NCBI RefSeq assembly: GCF_902506425.1
Contig: NZ_LR732469.1
Location: 2,220,769-2,284,768, forward strand
Direction of reading: 5' to 3'
Origin: Novosphingobium sp. 9U
Lineage (GTDB): Bacteria; Pseudomonadota; Alphaproteobacteria; Sphingomonadales; Sphingomonadaceae
Length of the DNA stretch: 64,000 bases
The notes below the pieces were generated by a model, which searched no databases, had not been told where the DNA came from, and saw only the letters and a list, made by a program, of their open reading frames with translations. Made by a program: the position numbers and the translations under genes. This document shows positions 10,171-19,154 of the stretch, one piece after another (the first letter of the stretch is position 1; each line of letters begins with the position of its first letter).

Positions 10171-11850
10171 ATGGCTACGATCCTCTCGCTTCAGAACGTT
10201 ACCAAGCGCTACACCGGCAAGACTGGCGCAGTGACCCAGGTGCTCGACCAGGTCAGTCTCGATGTCGAGGAGGGCGAGTTCATCGCGATCCTTGGCTTCT
10301 CCGGCGCGGGCAAGACCACGCTGGTCTCCGCCATCGCCGGGCTGATCGAGCCTGATCAGGGCCGCATCCTCCTGCGTGGTGAGCCGATCGACGGGCCGGG
10401 CAAGGAGCGGGGGCTGGTGTTCCAGTCCTACTCGCTGCTGCCCTGGCTCACGGTCGAGAAGAACGTCGCGCTGGCGGTCGACGCCGTGCACAAGGACCGC
10501 TCCGCCGCCGAGCGCGCGGCGCTGGTCAAGCAGAAGATCGAGCTCGTCGGCCTGGGCCATGCGATGGACCGCAAGCCCGCGCAACTGTCGGGCGGCATGC
10601 GCCAGCGCGTCTCGGTCGCCCGTGCGCTCGCCATGGAGCCGGAGATCCTGCTGCTCGACGAGCCCTTGTCGGCGCTCGACGCGCTGACCCGCGCCAAGCT
10701 GCAAGACGAGATCGAGCGCATCCGCAAGGAAGAGCGGCGCACCATCATTCTGGTCACCAACGACGTCGACGAGGCGCTGCTGCTGGCCGACCGGGTGGCG
10801 ATCCTGACCCCCGCCCCGGCGGCGCGGATCGGCCGGATCTTCACCGTCGACGTGCCGCGCCCGCGCGACCGCGAGGCGGTGAACGACGACGTGCACTTCC
10901 AGGCGCTGCGGCGCGAGATCGTCGGTTACCTAGGCATGCTGAACGCGGGCGGCACCGCTGGCGACAGCGCGGTGGCACTGCCGACCGTCGCGCCGATCGA
11001 CCTCTCCGCGCTGCGCCTGCCCAAGGCCTACACCGATGCCGCCAAGTCGGCAGTGGAGCGGCGCTACCTGGAGTTCTTCAAGCTCCACAAGGTCTACCCC
11101 ACGCCCAAGGGTCCGCTGACCGTGGTGGAGGACTTCAACCTGCTGATGGACAAAGGCGAGTTCGTCTCGCTGATCGGCCACTCGGGCTGCGGCAAGTCCA
11201 CGGTGCTGACGATGGCGGCGGGGCTGAACGCGATCAGTTCGGGCGGCATCGTCCTCGACAACCGCGAGATCAGCACGGCGGGGCCGGACAAGGCAGTGGT
11301 GTTCCAGGCGCCCAGCCTCATGCCCTGGCTCACCGCGCGCCAGAACGTCGCCCTGGGCGTCGAGCGGGTCTATCCCCACGCCACCAAGGGCGAGCGGCGC
11401 GACATCGTCGACTACTACCTCGACCGGGTCGGCCTGTCGGACAGCAAGGACAAGCTCGCGGCCGAGATGTCGAACGGCATGCGCCAGCGCGTCGGCATCG
11501 CCCGCGCCTTTGCCCTATCCCCAAGGCTGCTGCTGCTCGACGAGCCCTTCGGCATGCTCGACAGCCTGACCCGCTGGGACTTGCAGGACGTGCTGGTCGA
11601 GACCTGGAACCGCACCAAGGTGACCGCGATCATGGTGACGCACGACGTCGACGAGGCGATCCTGCTGGCCGACCGCGTGGTGATGATGACCAACGGGCCC
11701 AACGCCACCATCGGCAAGGTGCTCAAGGTCGACCTGCCGCGCCCGCGCGACCGCAAGGCGCTGCTGGAGGATCCCAAGTTCTACCAGTACCGGCAGGAAG
11801 TGCTGCACTTCCTGGCCGAGTACGACCATGGACCGGCCAAGGCGGCCTGA
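10171..11850 (+). CDS. tandem-ATPase nitrate ABC transporter protein (NrtC-NrtD fusion)
   Basis: 559 residues carrying two complete ABC ATPases. Domain 1 (about 5-250): Walker A GFSGAGKTT, signature LSGGMRQRVS, Walker B ILLLDEPLSALD. Domain 2 (about 305-545): Walker A GHSGCGKST, signature variant MSNGMRQRVG, Walker B LLLLDEPFGMLD. Cyanobacterial systems use separate NrtC and NrtD; here both are joined by a linker of about 55 residues. It should power NrtB on the cytoplasmic face. The second signature has Asn for Gly, so the two sites may differ in activity. GGGAGGG precedes the ATG. Confidence 0.94.
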   Translation: MATILSLQNVTKRYTGKTGAVTQVLDQVSLDVEEGEFIAILGFSGAGKTTLVSAIAGLIEPDQGRILLRGEPIDGPGKERGLVFQSYSLLPWLTVEKNVALAVDAVHKDRSAAERAALVKQKIELVGLGHAMDRKPAQLSGGMRQRVSVARALAMEPEILLLDEPLSALDALTRAKLQDEIERIRKEERRTIILVTNDVDEALLLADRVAILTPAPAARIGRIFTVDVPRPRDREAVNDDVHFQALRREIVGYLGMLNAGGTAGDSAVALPTVAPIDLSALRLPKAYTDAAKSAVERRYLEFFKLHKVYPTPKGPLTVVEDFNLLMDKGEFVSLIGHSGCGKSTVLTMAAGLNAISSGGIVLDNREISTAGPDKAVVFQAPSLMPWLTARQNVALGVERVYPHATKGERRDIVDYYLDRVGLSDSKDKLAAEMSNGMRQRVGIARAFALSPRLLLLDEPFGMLDSLTRWDLQDVLVETWNRTKVTAIMVTHDVDEAILLADRVVMMTNGPNATIGKVLKVDLPRPRDRKALLEDPKFYQYRQEVLHFLAEYDHGPAKAA

Positions 11851-11858
11851 GCACCTGA

Positions 11859-11996
11859 GATCCTCCCCTGGAAGGGGAGGGGGACCGCCAGCGTAGCTGG
11901 TGGTGGAGGGGTGTCACCGGCGGCGAAGTGCTCGGACGAGAGGGTTACACCCCTCCGTCAGCCGCTTCGCGTCCGCCACGTCCCCTTGCAGGAGAG
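11859..11996. repeat. second copy of the 139-bp palindromic repeat (diverged)
   Basis: Shares with the unit at 7254 the start GATCCTCCCCTG.AAGGGGAGG, the inner GGAGGGGTGTCACCG, AGTGCTCG.. and GAGAGGGTTACACCCCTCCG. The right end is degraded (TCCCCTTGCAGGAGAG). Lies directly after the ATPase stop and may act as a 3' stem-loop for the importer mRNA. Confidence 0.88.
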
Positions 11997-12148
11997 AAGA
12001 AAACATACCTGCCGCGGGCACCGTCGCCCGCTCACCAGGCAGCGCAGACCGGGCGTGAGGGAGCGCCCAATCGCGGCAGGCATCGTCGCCTGCCTTCCAC
12101 AGCCTGGCGGAGTGCCGAGAGCGCCCGCCGTGAGGGAGGCAAGTACCT

Positions 12149-13390
12149 ATGAAGACCGTATCGACCCTGGCCATCGCCGCCGTTGCGCTGACTCTGACAA
12201 CCCCGGCCCACGCCAAGCCCGGCGACCCGGTGAAAGTCAGCGACACCCTCACCATCGATCCGATCATCGAAGGCCGGCTGCGCTACGAGCACGTCGACCA
12301 GGACGACCTCAACCTTGATGCCGACGCGGTCACCATGCGCCTGCGCGCCGGCGCGGAGTTCAAGTTCGACCATCTGTCGCTGCTCGCCGAGGGCGAAGGC
12401 ACGCTGGCGATCGACAACAACTACAACGCCTTCCCCTTCGCCAACCCCGCTTCCAACCAGCGGCGGCCCGGCTACTCGGTGGTACCCGACCCGCAGAACG
12501 TCGAACTCAACCGGCTGCAGCTGGCCTACAAGGTCGACGGCAGTGGCGTGACCGTGGGCCGCCAGCGGATCAATCTCGACGACCAGCGCTGGGTCGGCTC
12601 GGTGGGCTGGCGGCAGAACGAGCAGACATTCGACGCGGTGCGCGGCGAGGCGAAGCTCGGCCCGGTCATGCTCGACGCGACGTATTCGTGGAGCGACCGA
12701 ACGATATTCGGCGAGGATGCCGGTCCGCGCCAGGCTTACGATGGAAGCTTCTGGTTTCTGAACGGCGGCGTGAAGGCCGGGCCGGTGCAACTGAAGGGCT
12801 TTGCATACCTGCTCGACTTCGACGACCCACTGCAGGTCGCCAATTCCAGCAAGACCTTCGGCCTGCGTGCGACGACGGTGCTGCCGCTGACGCCCAAGGT
12901 GAAGCTGGATCTCACCGGCTCCTACGCGCGCCAGTCCGACTGGAAGGCGAGCCCGCGCCGGTTCTCCGCCGACTATGCCTATGCCGAGGGCGGGGTGACG
13001 TTCTCAGGACTGCGGGCCGGTGGCGGCTGGGAGCTGCTGGGCTCCGACAATGGCTTTGCCGTGCAGACCCCGTTCGCCACGCTGCACAAGTTCAACGGTT
13101 GGGCGGACGTGTTCCTGACCACGCCGGGCCAGGGCCTGCAGGATGCCTGGGGCTCGCTGGGCTACACATTCGCGAAGGTGAAGGCGGTGCCGGGGCTGAA
13201 TGCGCAAGTGACCTACCACCAGTTCGACAGCGATCAGGGCGATATCGAGTTCGGCACGGAGTGGGATGCGCAACTGGGCTTCAAGCTGGGGCAGGTGGCG
13301 ATCCTGGCCAAGTACGCGAACTACCAGGCCGCCAATACGCGCACGAGCGACAAGGAGATCCTATGGCTGCAGGCTGAGTTCGCCTTGTAG
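12149..13390 (+). CDS. outer-membrane porin, alginate-export family-like
   Basis: 413 residues: signal peptide MKTVSTLAIAAVALTLTTPAHA, then amphipathic beta strands (RLRYEHVDQDDLN, RLQLAYKVDGSGVTVGRQRINLDDQRWVG) and a C terminus ending LQAEFAL, compatible with a barrel. The GRQRINLDDQRWVG segment is typical of AlgE-like porins. Its place between the nitrate importer and nirBD suggests it passes nitrate or nitrite across the outer membrane; that role is inferred from position only. GGGAGG precedes the ATG. Confidence 0.85.
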   Translation: MKTVSTLAIAAVALTLTTPAHAKPGDPVKVSDTLTIDPIIEGRLRYEHVDQDDLNLDADAVTMRLRAGAEFKFDHLSLLAEGEGTLAIDNNYNAFPFANPASNQRRPGYSVVPDPQNVELNRLQLAYKVDGSGVTVGRQRINLDDQRWVGSVGWRQNEQTFDAVRGEAKLGPVMLDATYSWSDRTIFGEDAGPRQAYDGSFWFLNGGVKAGPVQLKGFAYLLDFDDPLQVANSSKTFGLRATTVLPLTPKVKLDLTGSYARQSDWKASPRRFSADYAYAEGGVTFSGLRAGGGWELLGSDNGFAVQTPFATLHKFNGWADVFLTTPGQGLQDAWGSLGYTFAKVKAVPGLNAQVTYHQFDSDQGDIEFGTEWDAQLGFKLGQVAILAKYANYQAANTRTSDKEILWLQAEFAL

Positions 13391-13400
13391 GCGCGCATCT

Positions 13401-13451
13401 TTGCTGCACCGCAAAAACACCCTTGCTCCCAGGTAAGCGAATCGCTTACAC
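13401..13451 (+). promoter_or_regulatory. nirB promoter region
   Basis: TTGCTGCACCGCAAAAA (13401-13417) followed 35 bases on by CGAATCGCTTAC, matching the importer promoter at 7551. A sigma70-like reading is TTGCTC (13423-13428), 17-bp spacer, TTACAC (13446-13451). GTAAGCG-AAT-CGCTTAC (13433-13449) is also a perfect inverted repeat and could bind a regulator. Confidence 0.5.
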
Positions 13452-13529
13452 TCGACCCAAGCGAACGAGCGCCGTCCGACGATGGACGACCAGCGCCTCG
13501 CCCACCAACTGACAGACGCGTGGCAATGA

Positions 13530-13574
13530 AGCCGCCCGTGATCCTCTCCAAGAAGGATCGCTGGCGGCTTTTTT
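13530..13574 (+). terminator. leader terminator of the nirB operon (NasT target)
   Basis: AGCCGCC (13530-13536) pairs with GGCGGCT (13563-13569), GATCCT with AGGATC inside, and six T follow. The terminator lies 33 bases before the GTG of nirB. Two small hairpins with six-base loops precede it (GCG-AACGAG-CGC at 13461-13472 and CGTCC-GACGAT-GGACG at 13473-13488), the arrangement expected of ANTAR-bound leaders. The sequence and spacing of the terminator match those at 7686. Confidence 0.87.
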
Positions 13575-13606
13575 CGTTGTGCGCGTGTCCGAGACGGAGA
13601 CGTGAC

Positions 13607-16123
13607 GTGAATGCACCGATGACCTTCGACACAGGAGCAGGTCCGACACCCGGGAGCCGCGAAAGGCTGGTGGTGATCGGCAACGGCATGGCCGGATGTC
13701 GCGCCGTCGAGGAAATCCTGGCCCGCGATCCGGGCCGGTTCGACGTCACCATCTTCGGCGCGGAGCCGCGGGTGAACTACAACCGCATCATGCTCTCGCC
13801 CGTGCTGGCCGGCGACAAGAGCTTCGAGGAGATCGTGATCAACGGCGCCGACTGGTACGCCGACAACGCGATCACCTTGGTTTCGGGCGACCGCGTCGAC
13901 CACATCGATCGGGCGCACAAGTGTGTCGTCGCTCGCTCCGGTCGGGTCGAGCCCTACGACAAGCTGCTGATCGCCACCGGCTCCGATCCGTTCATCATTC
14001 CCATCCCCGGCCATGACCTCGACGGCGTGGTCACGTTCCGCGACTTGGACGACGTGGAGAAGATGCTCGCCGCGGCCGAGAATGGCGGCGATGCGGTGGT
14101 GATCGGCGGCGGCCTGCTCGGGCTGGAGGCGGCGCATGGGCTCAGCTTGCGCGGCATGAAGGTCACCGTCGTCCACCTGATGCCGACCTTGATGGAGCGC
14201 CAGCTCGACGAGGCGGCGGGCTACCTGCTCAAGACCGAACTCGAACGGCGCGGCCAGACCATCCTCACGGGCGCCAACACCAAGGTGATCCACGGTATCG
14301 ACGGAAAGGTCGTCGGCATCGAGCTGGAGGACGGCACCAAGGTCAAGGCCGACATCGTCGTCATGGCCGCGGGCATCCGCCCCTCGACCGGGCTCGCCAA
14401 GGCGGCCGGGCTGGAGTGCGAGCGTGGCGTGCTGGTCGACGACCACATGGTCACTTCCGACCCCAGCGTGCTGGCCGTCGGCGAATGCGTGCAGCACCGC
14501 GGCCTGTGCTACGGCCTCGTCGCCCCGCTGTGGGAGATGTGCCGCGCGCTGGCCGACTACGTGACCGAAGCGCCCACCGGCTACTTGGGTTCGGTCACGT
14601 CGACCAAGCTCAAGGTCTCCGGGATCGACTTGTTCTCCGCCGGCGACTTCTCGGGCGGAGAAGGCTGCGAGGACATCGTCATGCGCGACGCCGCACGCGG
14701 CGTGTACAAGCGCGTGGTCCTGAAGGACGACAAGCTGATCGGCGCGGTGCTCTACGGCGATACCGCCGACGGCAACTGGTACTTCGACTTGCTCAAGAAG
14801 GGCGAGAGCGTTTCCGAGATCCGCGAAGGCCTTATCTTTGGCCAGGCTTTCGCTTCGGGGGGCGCCCTTGCGGACCCTAACGCCGCCGTTGCCAACCTCT
14901 CGGACGAGGCCGAGATCTGCGGGTGCAACGGCGTTTCCAAGGGCACGGTGGTGAAATCCATCCTCGACGGTGCCTGCTCGCTCGACGCGGTGCGCTCCAC
15001 TTGCAAGGCCTCGGCCTCTTGCGGATCGTGCACCGGCCTCGTGGAGTCGCTGCTCGCCCTCACCATGGGCGAAGACTACGGCGGCGCGCGCGAGGTGAAG
15101 ACCTTGTGCAAGTGCACCAGCTTCGGCCACGACGACGTGCGCCGCCTGATCCTGGAAAAGAGCCTGAAGGCGATCCCCCAGGTCATGCAGGAGCTGCACT
15201 GGTCGACTCCCGACGGCTGCGCCTCGTGCCGCCCGGCGCTCAACTACTACCTGCTCTGCGCCTGGCCCGGCGAGTACGTCGACGACCAGAAGAGCCGCTT
15301 CGTCAACGAGCGGATGCACGCCAACATCCAGAAGGACGGCACCTATTCGGTGGTCCCGCGCATGTGGGGCGGCCTGACCAACCCCCGTGAACTGCGCGCG
15401 ATCGCCGACGTGGTGGAGAAGTTCAACGCGCCGATGGTGAAGGTGACAGGCGGCCAGCGCCTCGACATTTTCGGCATCAAGAAGGAGGACCTGCCTGCGG
15501 TCTGGGCCGATCTCAACGCCGCTGGGATGGTCTCGGGCCACGCCTACGGCAAGAGCTTGCGCACGGTGAAGACCTGCGTCGGCTCGGAGTGGTGCCGCTT
15601 CGGCACGCAGGATTCCACAGGCCTCGGCGTCAAGATCGAGCAGATGACCTGGGGCTCGTGGATGCCGCACAAGTTCAAGATCGCGGTGAGCGGCTGCCCG
15701 CGCAACTGCGCCGAGGCGACGATCAAGGACTTCGGCGTGGTCTGCGTCGACTCGGGCTACGAGCTGCACGTCGGCGGCAACGGCGGCATCAAGGTGCGCG
15801 CCACCGACTTGCTCTGCAAGGTGAGCACCGAGGAAGAGGCGATGGACGTCTGCGCCGCCTTCACCCAGCTCTACCGCGAGGAGGCGCACTATCTGGAGCG
15901 CACCGCGCCGTGGATCGAGCGGGTAGGCCTGGATTACGTCAAATCCAAGCTGCTCGATGATCCCGACGCCATCCGGCTCTACGCCGCGCGGTTCCGATAC
16001 TCGCAGCAGTTCTCGCAGGACGACCCCTGGGCCAAGCGCGCCCAGGGCGAGCGCCGCGACTTGCACGCCCACATCGCGACGGTCCGCCCGATGGTCGTCA
16101 CGCCCGAAATGGAGACTGTCTGA
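13607..16123 (+). CDS. nirB: NAD(P)H-dependent nitrite reductase, large subunit
   Basis: 838 residues. Reduces nitrite to ammonium in the cytoplasm with siroheme, [4Fe-4S] and FAD. Order: FAD/NAD Rossmann domain (VVIGNGMAGCRAVEE at about 18; GGGLLGLEAAHGL), BFD-like [2Fe-2S] region (EICGCNGVSKG...CKASASCGSC, about 435-475), a second Cys-rich segment (CKCTSFGHDD), ferredoxin-like half domain, and the siroheme/4Fe-4S block (CVGSEWCRFG...SGCPRNCAEA, about 655-700). The GTG start has GGAG 8 bases upstream. An open frame beginning at 13520 crosses the leader terminator and is rejected. Overlaps nirD by one base. Confidence 0.96.
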   Translation: MNAPMTFDTGAGPTPGSRERLVVIGNGMAGCRAVEEILARDPGRFDVTIFGAEPRVNYNRIMLSPVLAGDKSFEEIVINGADWYADNAITLVSGDRVDHIDRAHKCVVARSGRVEPYDKLLIATGSDPFIIPIPGHDLDGVVTFRDLDDVEKMLAAAENGGDAVVIGGGLLGLEAAHGLSLRGMKVTVVHLMPTLMERQLDEAAGYLLKTELERRGQTILTGANTKVIHGIDGKVVGIELEDGTKVKADIVVMAAGIRPSTGLAKAAGLECERGVLVDDHMVTSDPSVLAVGECVQHRGLCYGLVAPLWEMCRALADYVTEAPTGYLGSVTSTKLKVSGIDLFSAGDFSGGEGCEDIVMRDAARGVYKRVVLKDDKLIGAVLYGDTADGNWYFDLLKKGESVSEIREGLIFGQAFASGGALADPNAAVANLSDEAEICGCNGVSKGTVVKSILDGACSLDAVRSTCKASASCGSCTGLVESLLALTMGEDYGGAREVKTLCKCTSFGHDDVRRLILEKSLKAIPQVMQELHWSTPDGCASCRPALNYYLLCAWPGEYVDDQKSRFVNERMHANIQKDGTYSVVPRMWGGLTNPRELRAIADVVEKFNAPMVKVTGGQRLDIFGIKKEDLPAVWADLNAAGMVSGHAYGKSLRTVKTCVGSEWCRFGTQDSTGLGVKIEQMTWGSWMPHKFKIAVSGCPRNCAEATIKDFGVVCVDSGYELHVGGNGGIKVRATDLLCKVSTEEEAMDVCAAFTQLYREEAHYLERTAPWIERVGLDYVKSKLLDDPDAIRLYAARFRYSQQFSQDDPWAKRAQGERRDLHAHIATVRPMVVTPEMETV

Positions 16124-16479
16124 TGATCGGCGATTGGCTGGATATCGGCCCCAAGACCCAGATCGAACCCGGCACCGCGCGCACTCTGCCGGTCGAGGGC
16201 GGCGAGGAGATCGCCGTCTTCCACACCATGCGCGGCGAGTTCTTCGCGCTGGTGAACGCCTGCCCGCACAAGCAAGGGCCCTTGAGCCAGGGCATCGTCC
16301 ATGGCGACGTGGTGACGTGCCCGCTGCACAACTGGAACATCTCGCTGCGCAGCGGCAATGCCCTGGGCGCGGACGAGGGCTGCGTGCCGACGATCCCTCT
16401 GAAGGTCGATGCGGGGCGCATCTACTTGAAGCGCTCGGCGGTGCTCTCGCCGCGGATGGAGGAGGTGAGGGCCGCGTGA
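16123..16479 (+). CDS. nirD: nitrite reductase small subunit, Rieske-like
   Basis: 118 residues. The Rieske motifs are present and complete: CPHKQGPLSQG (Cys-X-His) and CPLHNWNISL (Cys-X2-His), so unlike some NirD proteins this one should bind a [2Fe-2S] cluster. Partner of NirB. The ATG overlaps the nirB stop (TGATG) and its own TGA overlaps the GTG of nasA, indicating coupled translation. Confidence 0.94.
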   Translation: MIGDWLDIGPKTQIEPGTARTLPVEGGEEIAVFHTMRGEFFALVNACPHKQGPLSQGIVHGDVVTCPLHNWNISLRSGNALGADEGCVPTIPLKVDAGRIYLKRSAVLSPRMEEVRAA

Positions 16480-19154
16480 ACGCGATCCGCACCACCTGCG
16501 CCTACTGCGGCGTCGGCTGCGGGATCGAGGCCAGGGTCACCGGCCCCCGCTCCGTCGCGATCAAGGGCGACGCCGAGCACCCCGCCAACCACGGCCGCCT
16601 GTGCTCCAAGGGCACGCACCTGGGCGAGACCGTCGGCCTCGAAGGCCGCTTGCTCCACCCGATGATCGGCGAGGACCGCGCCAGCTGGGACGAGGCACTG
16701 GACCTCGTCGCTGGCCGTATGCGCGACTGCATCGCCGAGCATGGGCCCGATTCGGTCGCGTTCTACGTCTCGGGCCAGCTGCTCACCGAGGACTACTACG
16801 CCGCCAACAAGCTGATGAAGGGCTTCGTCGGCTCGGCCAACATCGACACCAATTCGCGCCTGTGCATGGCGAGCGCCGTTGCCGCCCACAACCGCGCGTT
16901 CGGTGAGGACGTGGTGCCGTGCTCGTACGAGGACCTCGAGCAGGCGGACCTGATCCTGCTGGTCGGCTCCAACACCGCCTGGTGCCATCCGGTGATCTGG
17001 CAGCGGATCGAGAAGGCGCGCGAGGAGCGCGGCACCAAACTGGTGGTGATCGACCCGCGCCGCACTGAGACGGCCGAGCAGGCCGACTTGCATGTACCCG
17101 TTGCGCCCGATGGAGATGTGGCGCTGTTCAATGCACTTCTGGCAGAGATGCACGAGCGCGGGCTGGTCGATGAGGCGTATCTGGCCGAGCAGGTGGAGGT
17201 GGACGCAGAGTTCTGGACCACCCTGTCCCCCTCCCGCCTGCGGGAGGAGCTAGGGGAGGGCTTGTCCCCCGCGAACCTGACGCAAACCGGCAGCGAACAA
17301 GCCCTCCCCCGACCCCTCCCGCAAGCGGCAGGGGTCGGGGGAGGTGTGCCTGCGGGCACCTTCGACCACCTCGTGGAGCTGGTCGCGTCGGCCCCCCGCA
17401 CCGTCACCCTGTTCAGCCAGGGTGCCAACCAGTCGGTCTGCGGCACCGACAAGGGCAACGCGATCATCAACCTCCACCTCGCCACCGGCCGCATCAACAC
17501 GCCCGGCGCGGGGCCGTTCTCGATCACCGGCCAGCCCAACGCCATGGGCGGGCGCGAGGTGGGCGGGCTGGCCAATACGCTCGCCTGCCACCTCGGCTTC
17601 TCCGAGGACGAGCGCAGCGCCGTTGCGGCGTTCTGGGACGCACCCAACATCTGCTCGGGTCCGGGCCTCAAGGCCGTCGACCTGTTCCGCGCCGTGCACT
17701 CGGGCGAGATCAAGTTCCTTTGGGTCATGGCCACCAACCCCGCGGTGTCGATGCCCGACAGCGGCTTCGTGCGCGAGGCCTTGGCCCGCTGCCCCACGGT
17801 GGTGGTCTCCGACGTGATCGCCGACACCGATACCGGCCGCTTCGCCCACGTCCGCCTGCCCGCGCTCGCCTGGGGCGAGAAGGATGGCACCGTCACCAAT
17901 TCCGAGCGCCGGATCAGCCGCCAGCGAGCGCTGTTCCCGCCGCCGGGAGAGGCGCGCGCGGATTGGCGGATCGTTGCTGAAGTAGCGACGCGGCTGGGCT
18001 GGGGCGAGCACTTCGCGTGGGAGTCGCCCGCTGGCGTTTTCCGCGAATTCGCCGCCATGACGCGCCTCGGCGTCGCGCGCGGCAAGGCGCTCGACCTCAC
18101 CGCACTCGCGGAGATCGACGACGCGGCCTACGAGGGGATGGCGCCGTTCCAGTGGGGCGGCGCCTATCCGCTCGCTCGCGGCTATCCCACCGCCAATGGC
18201 AAGGCGCGGCTGGTTGGCGTCACGGCGCCCGCGGTGCAGGCCGATAGCGCCTATCCCCTGCGGCTCAACACCGCGCGTTATCGCGACCAGTGGCACACGA
18301 TGACGCGCACCGGCCTCTCGCCCACGCTTTCGCAGCATCGGCCCGAGGCGCTGCTCGAGGTGCACCCGCAGGATGCGCTGGCCCAAGGCTTGTCGGACGG
18401 CGGGCTCGCCCGCGTCGAGAGCCCGAGCGGCGCCGCCGTGTTCCGCGTCCGCGTCACCGCCGCCCAGCGGCTCGGCGAGATCTGCGTGCCCATGCACTGG
18501 ACCGACGCGATGGCCAACGGTGCGCGCGCCAACCGCCTTCCCGGGCAGGCGGCCGATCCGGTCTCTGGCCAGCCGGGCTTCAAGAACGCGCCCGCCCGCG
18601 TCGTGCCGGTCAAGCCCGAGTGGCGCGCGTTCGTCGCCAGCCGCGACGCCATCGCACCCGCTGGCCTGCTCTACTGGAGTCGCTCGCGCGTGGCCGGCGG
18701 CTGGCTGACCGAGCTTGCCGGGGCCGGCGCGGTGGATCTCGCCGAGCTGCTGCCAGCTGGCGAGCGCGTCGAAGTGGTCGACATCGCGCGGGGCATGCGC
18801 CGGATCGCGGTGCATGCCAGCGACGGCAGCCTCGCGGCGGCGCTCTATCTCACCCGCTCGGGAGAACTGCCGCGGCGTGACTGGATCGCCGCGCAGCTCG
18901 GGGGCACCGACGCCCAACCGGCCGAGTGGCTGGCGGGCCGGCCGTCGACGCCGATGGTGGATCGCGGCGCGATCGTCTGCGTCTGCCATGGCATCGGCGA
19001 GAAGGACATCGTCACGGCCTTCACGGCAGGCGCAGCCACTGTCGCGGCGGTGGGCGTAGCGACCTGCGCCGGCACCAACTGCGGCAGCTGCCGTCCGGCG
19101 ATCGCGCGGCTGCTCGACGCCTGTAACACCCGCGAGAAGGAAGCCGCCGAATGA
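16476..19154 (+). CDS. nasA: assimilatory nitrate reductase catalytic subunit
   Basis: 892 residues. Molybdopterin enzyme reducing nitrate to nitrite in the cytoplasm. The N-terminal [4Fe-4S] ligands are Cys8, Cys11, Cys15 and Cys43 (CAYCGVGC...LCSKG). Next come the molybdopterin oxidoreductase domain, then the dinucleotide-binding domain (RTGLSPTLSQHRPE). A C-terminal BFD-like [2Fe-2S] domain follows (CVCHGIGEKD...CAGTNCGSC, about 834-875), which probably takes electrons. The GTG start overlaps the nirD stop and has GGAGGTGAGG upstream. Odd: about 41 residues (around 250-290) are encoded by a palindromic repeat inserted in frame. Followed by cobA with an ATGA overlap. Confidence 0.95.
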   Translation: MNAIRTTCAYCGVGCGIEARVTGPRSVAIKGDAEHPANHGRLCSKGTHLGETVGLEGRLLHPMIGEDRASWDEALDLVAGRMRDCIAEHGPDSVAFYVSGQLLTEDYYAANKLMKGFVGSANIDTNSRLCMASAVAAHNRAFGEDVVPCSYEDLEQADLILLVGSNTAWCHPVIWQRIEKAREERGTKLVVIDPRRTETAEQADLHVPVAPDGDVALFNALLAEMHERGLVDEAYLAEQVEVDAEFWTTLSPSRLREELGEGLSPANLTQTGSEQALPRPLPQAAGVGGGVPAGTFDHLVELVASAPRTVTLFSQGANQSVCGTDKGNAIINLHLATGRINTPGAGPFSITGQPNAMGGREVGGLANTLACHLGFSEDERSAVAAFWDAPNICSGPGLKAVDLFRAVHSGEIKFLWVMATNPAVSMPDSGFVREALARCPTVVVSDVIADTDTGRFAHVRLPALAWGEKDGTVTNSERRISRQRALFPPPGEARADWRIVAEVATRLGWGEHFAWESPAGVFREFAAMTRLGVARGKALDLTALAEIDDAAYEGMAPFQWGGAYPLARGYPTANGKARLVGVTAPAVQADSAYPLRLNTARYRDQWHTMTRTGLSPTLSQHRPEALLEVHPQDALAQGLSDGGLARVESPSGAAVFRVRVTAAQRLGEICVPMHWTDAMANGARANRLPGQAADPVSGQPGFKNAPARVVPVKPEWRAFVASRDAIAPAGLLYWSRSRVAGGWLTELAGAGAVDLAELLPAGERVEVVDIARGMRRIAVHASDGSLAAALYLTRSGELPRRDWIAAQLGGTDAQPAEWLAGRPSTPMVDRGAIVCVCHGIGEKDIVTAFTAGAATVAAVGVATCAGTNCGSCRPAIARLLDACNTREKEAAE
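17223..17346. repeat. palindromic repeat inside nasA, in frame
   Basis: Left arm CCTCCCGCCTGCGGGAGG...TAGGGGAGGGCTTGT and right arm ACAAGCCCTCCCCCGACC...CAAGCGGCAGGGG are inverted relative to each other. The encoded segment (LSPSRLREELGEGLSPANL then Pro/Gly-rich) is unlike the surrounding enzyme. The reading frame is kept across the whole insert. Confidence 0.85.

Noticed and set aside
13401..13451. sigma54 promoter for the nitrate operons
   Set aside because: No GG-N10-GC element at the right spacing; the conserved blocks fit a weak sigma70 promoter with an upstream site better.
13520..13606. ATG start for nirB at 13520
   Set aside because: The added 29 codons are translated from the terminator hairpin; the GTG at 13607 has a proper ribosome site and fits the family start.
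13361..16495. 1044-residue reverse-strand open frame
   Set aside because: Runs antisense to nirB/nirD. Composition (His/Arg/Asp/Val-rich) is that of a GC-rich antisense shadow; nirB on the other strand is unambiguous.
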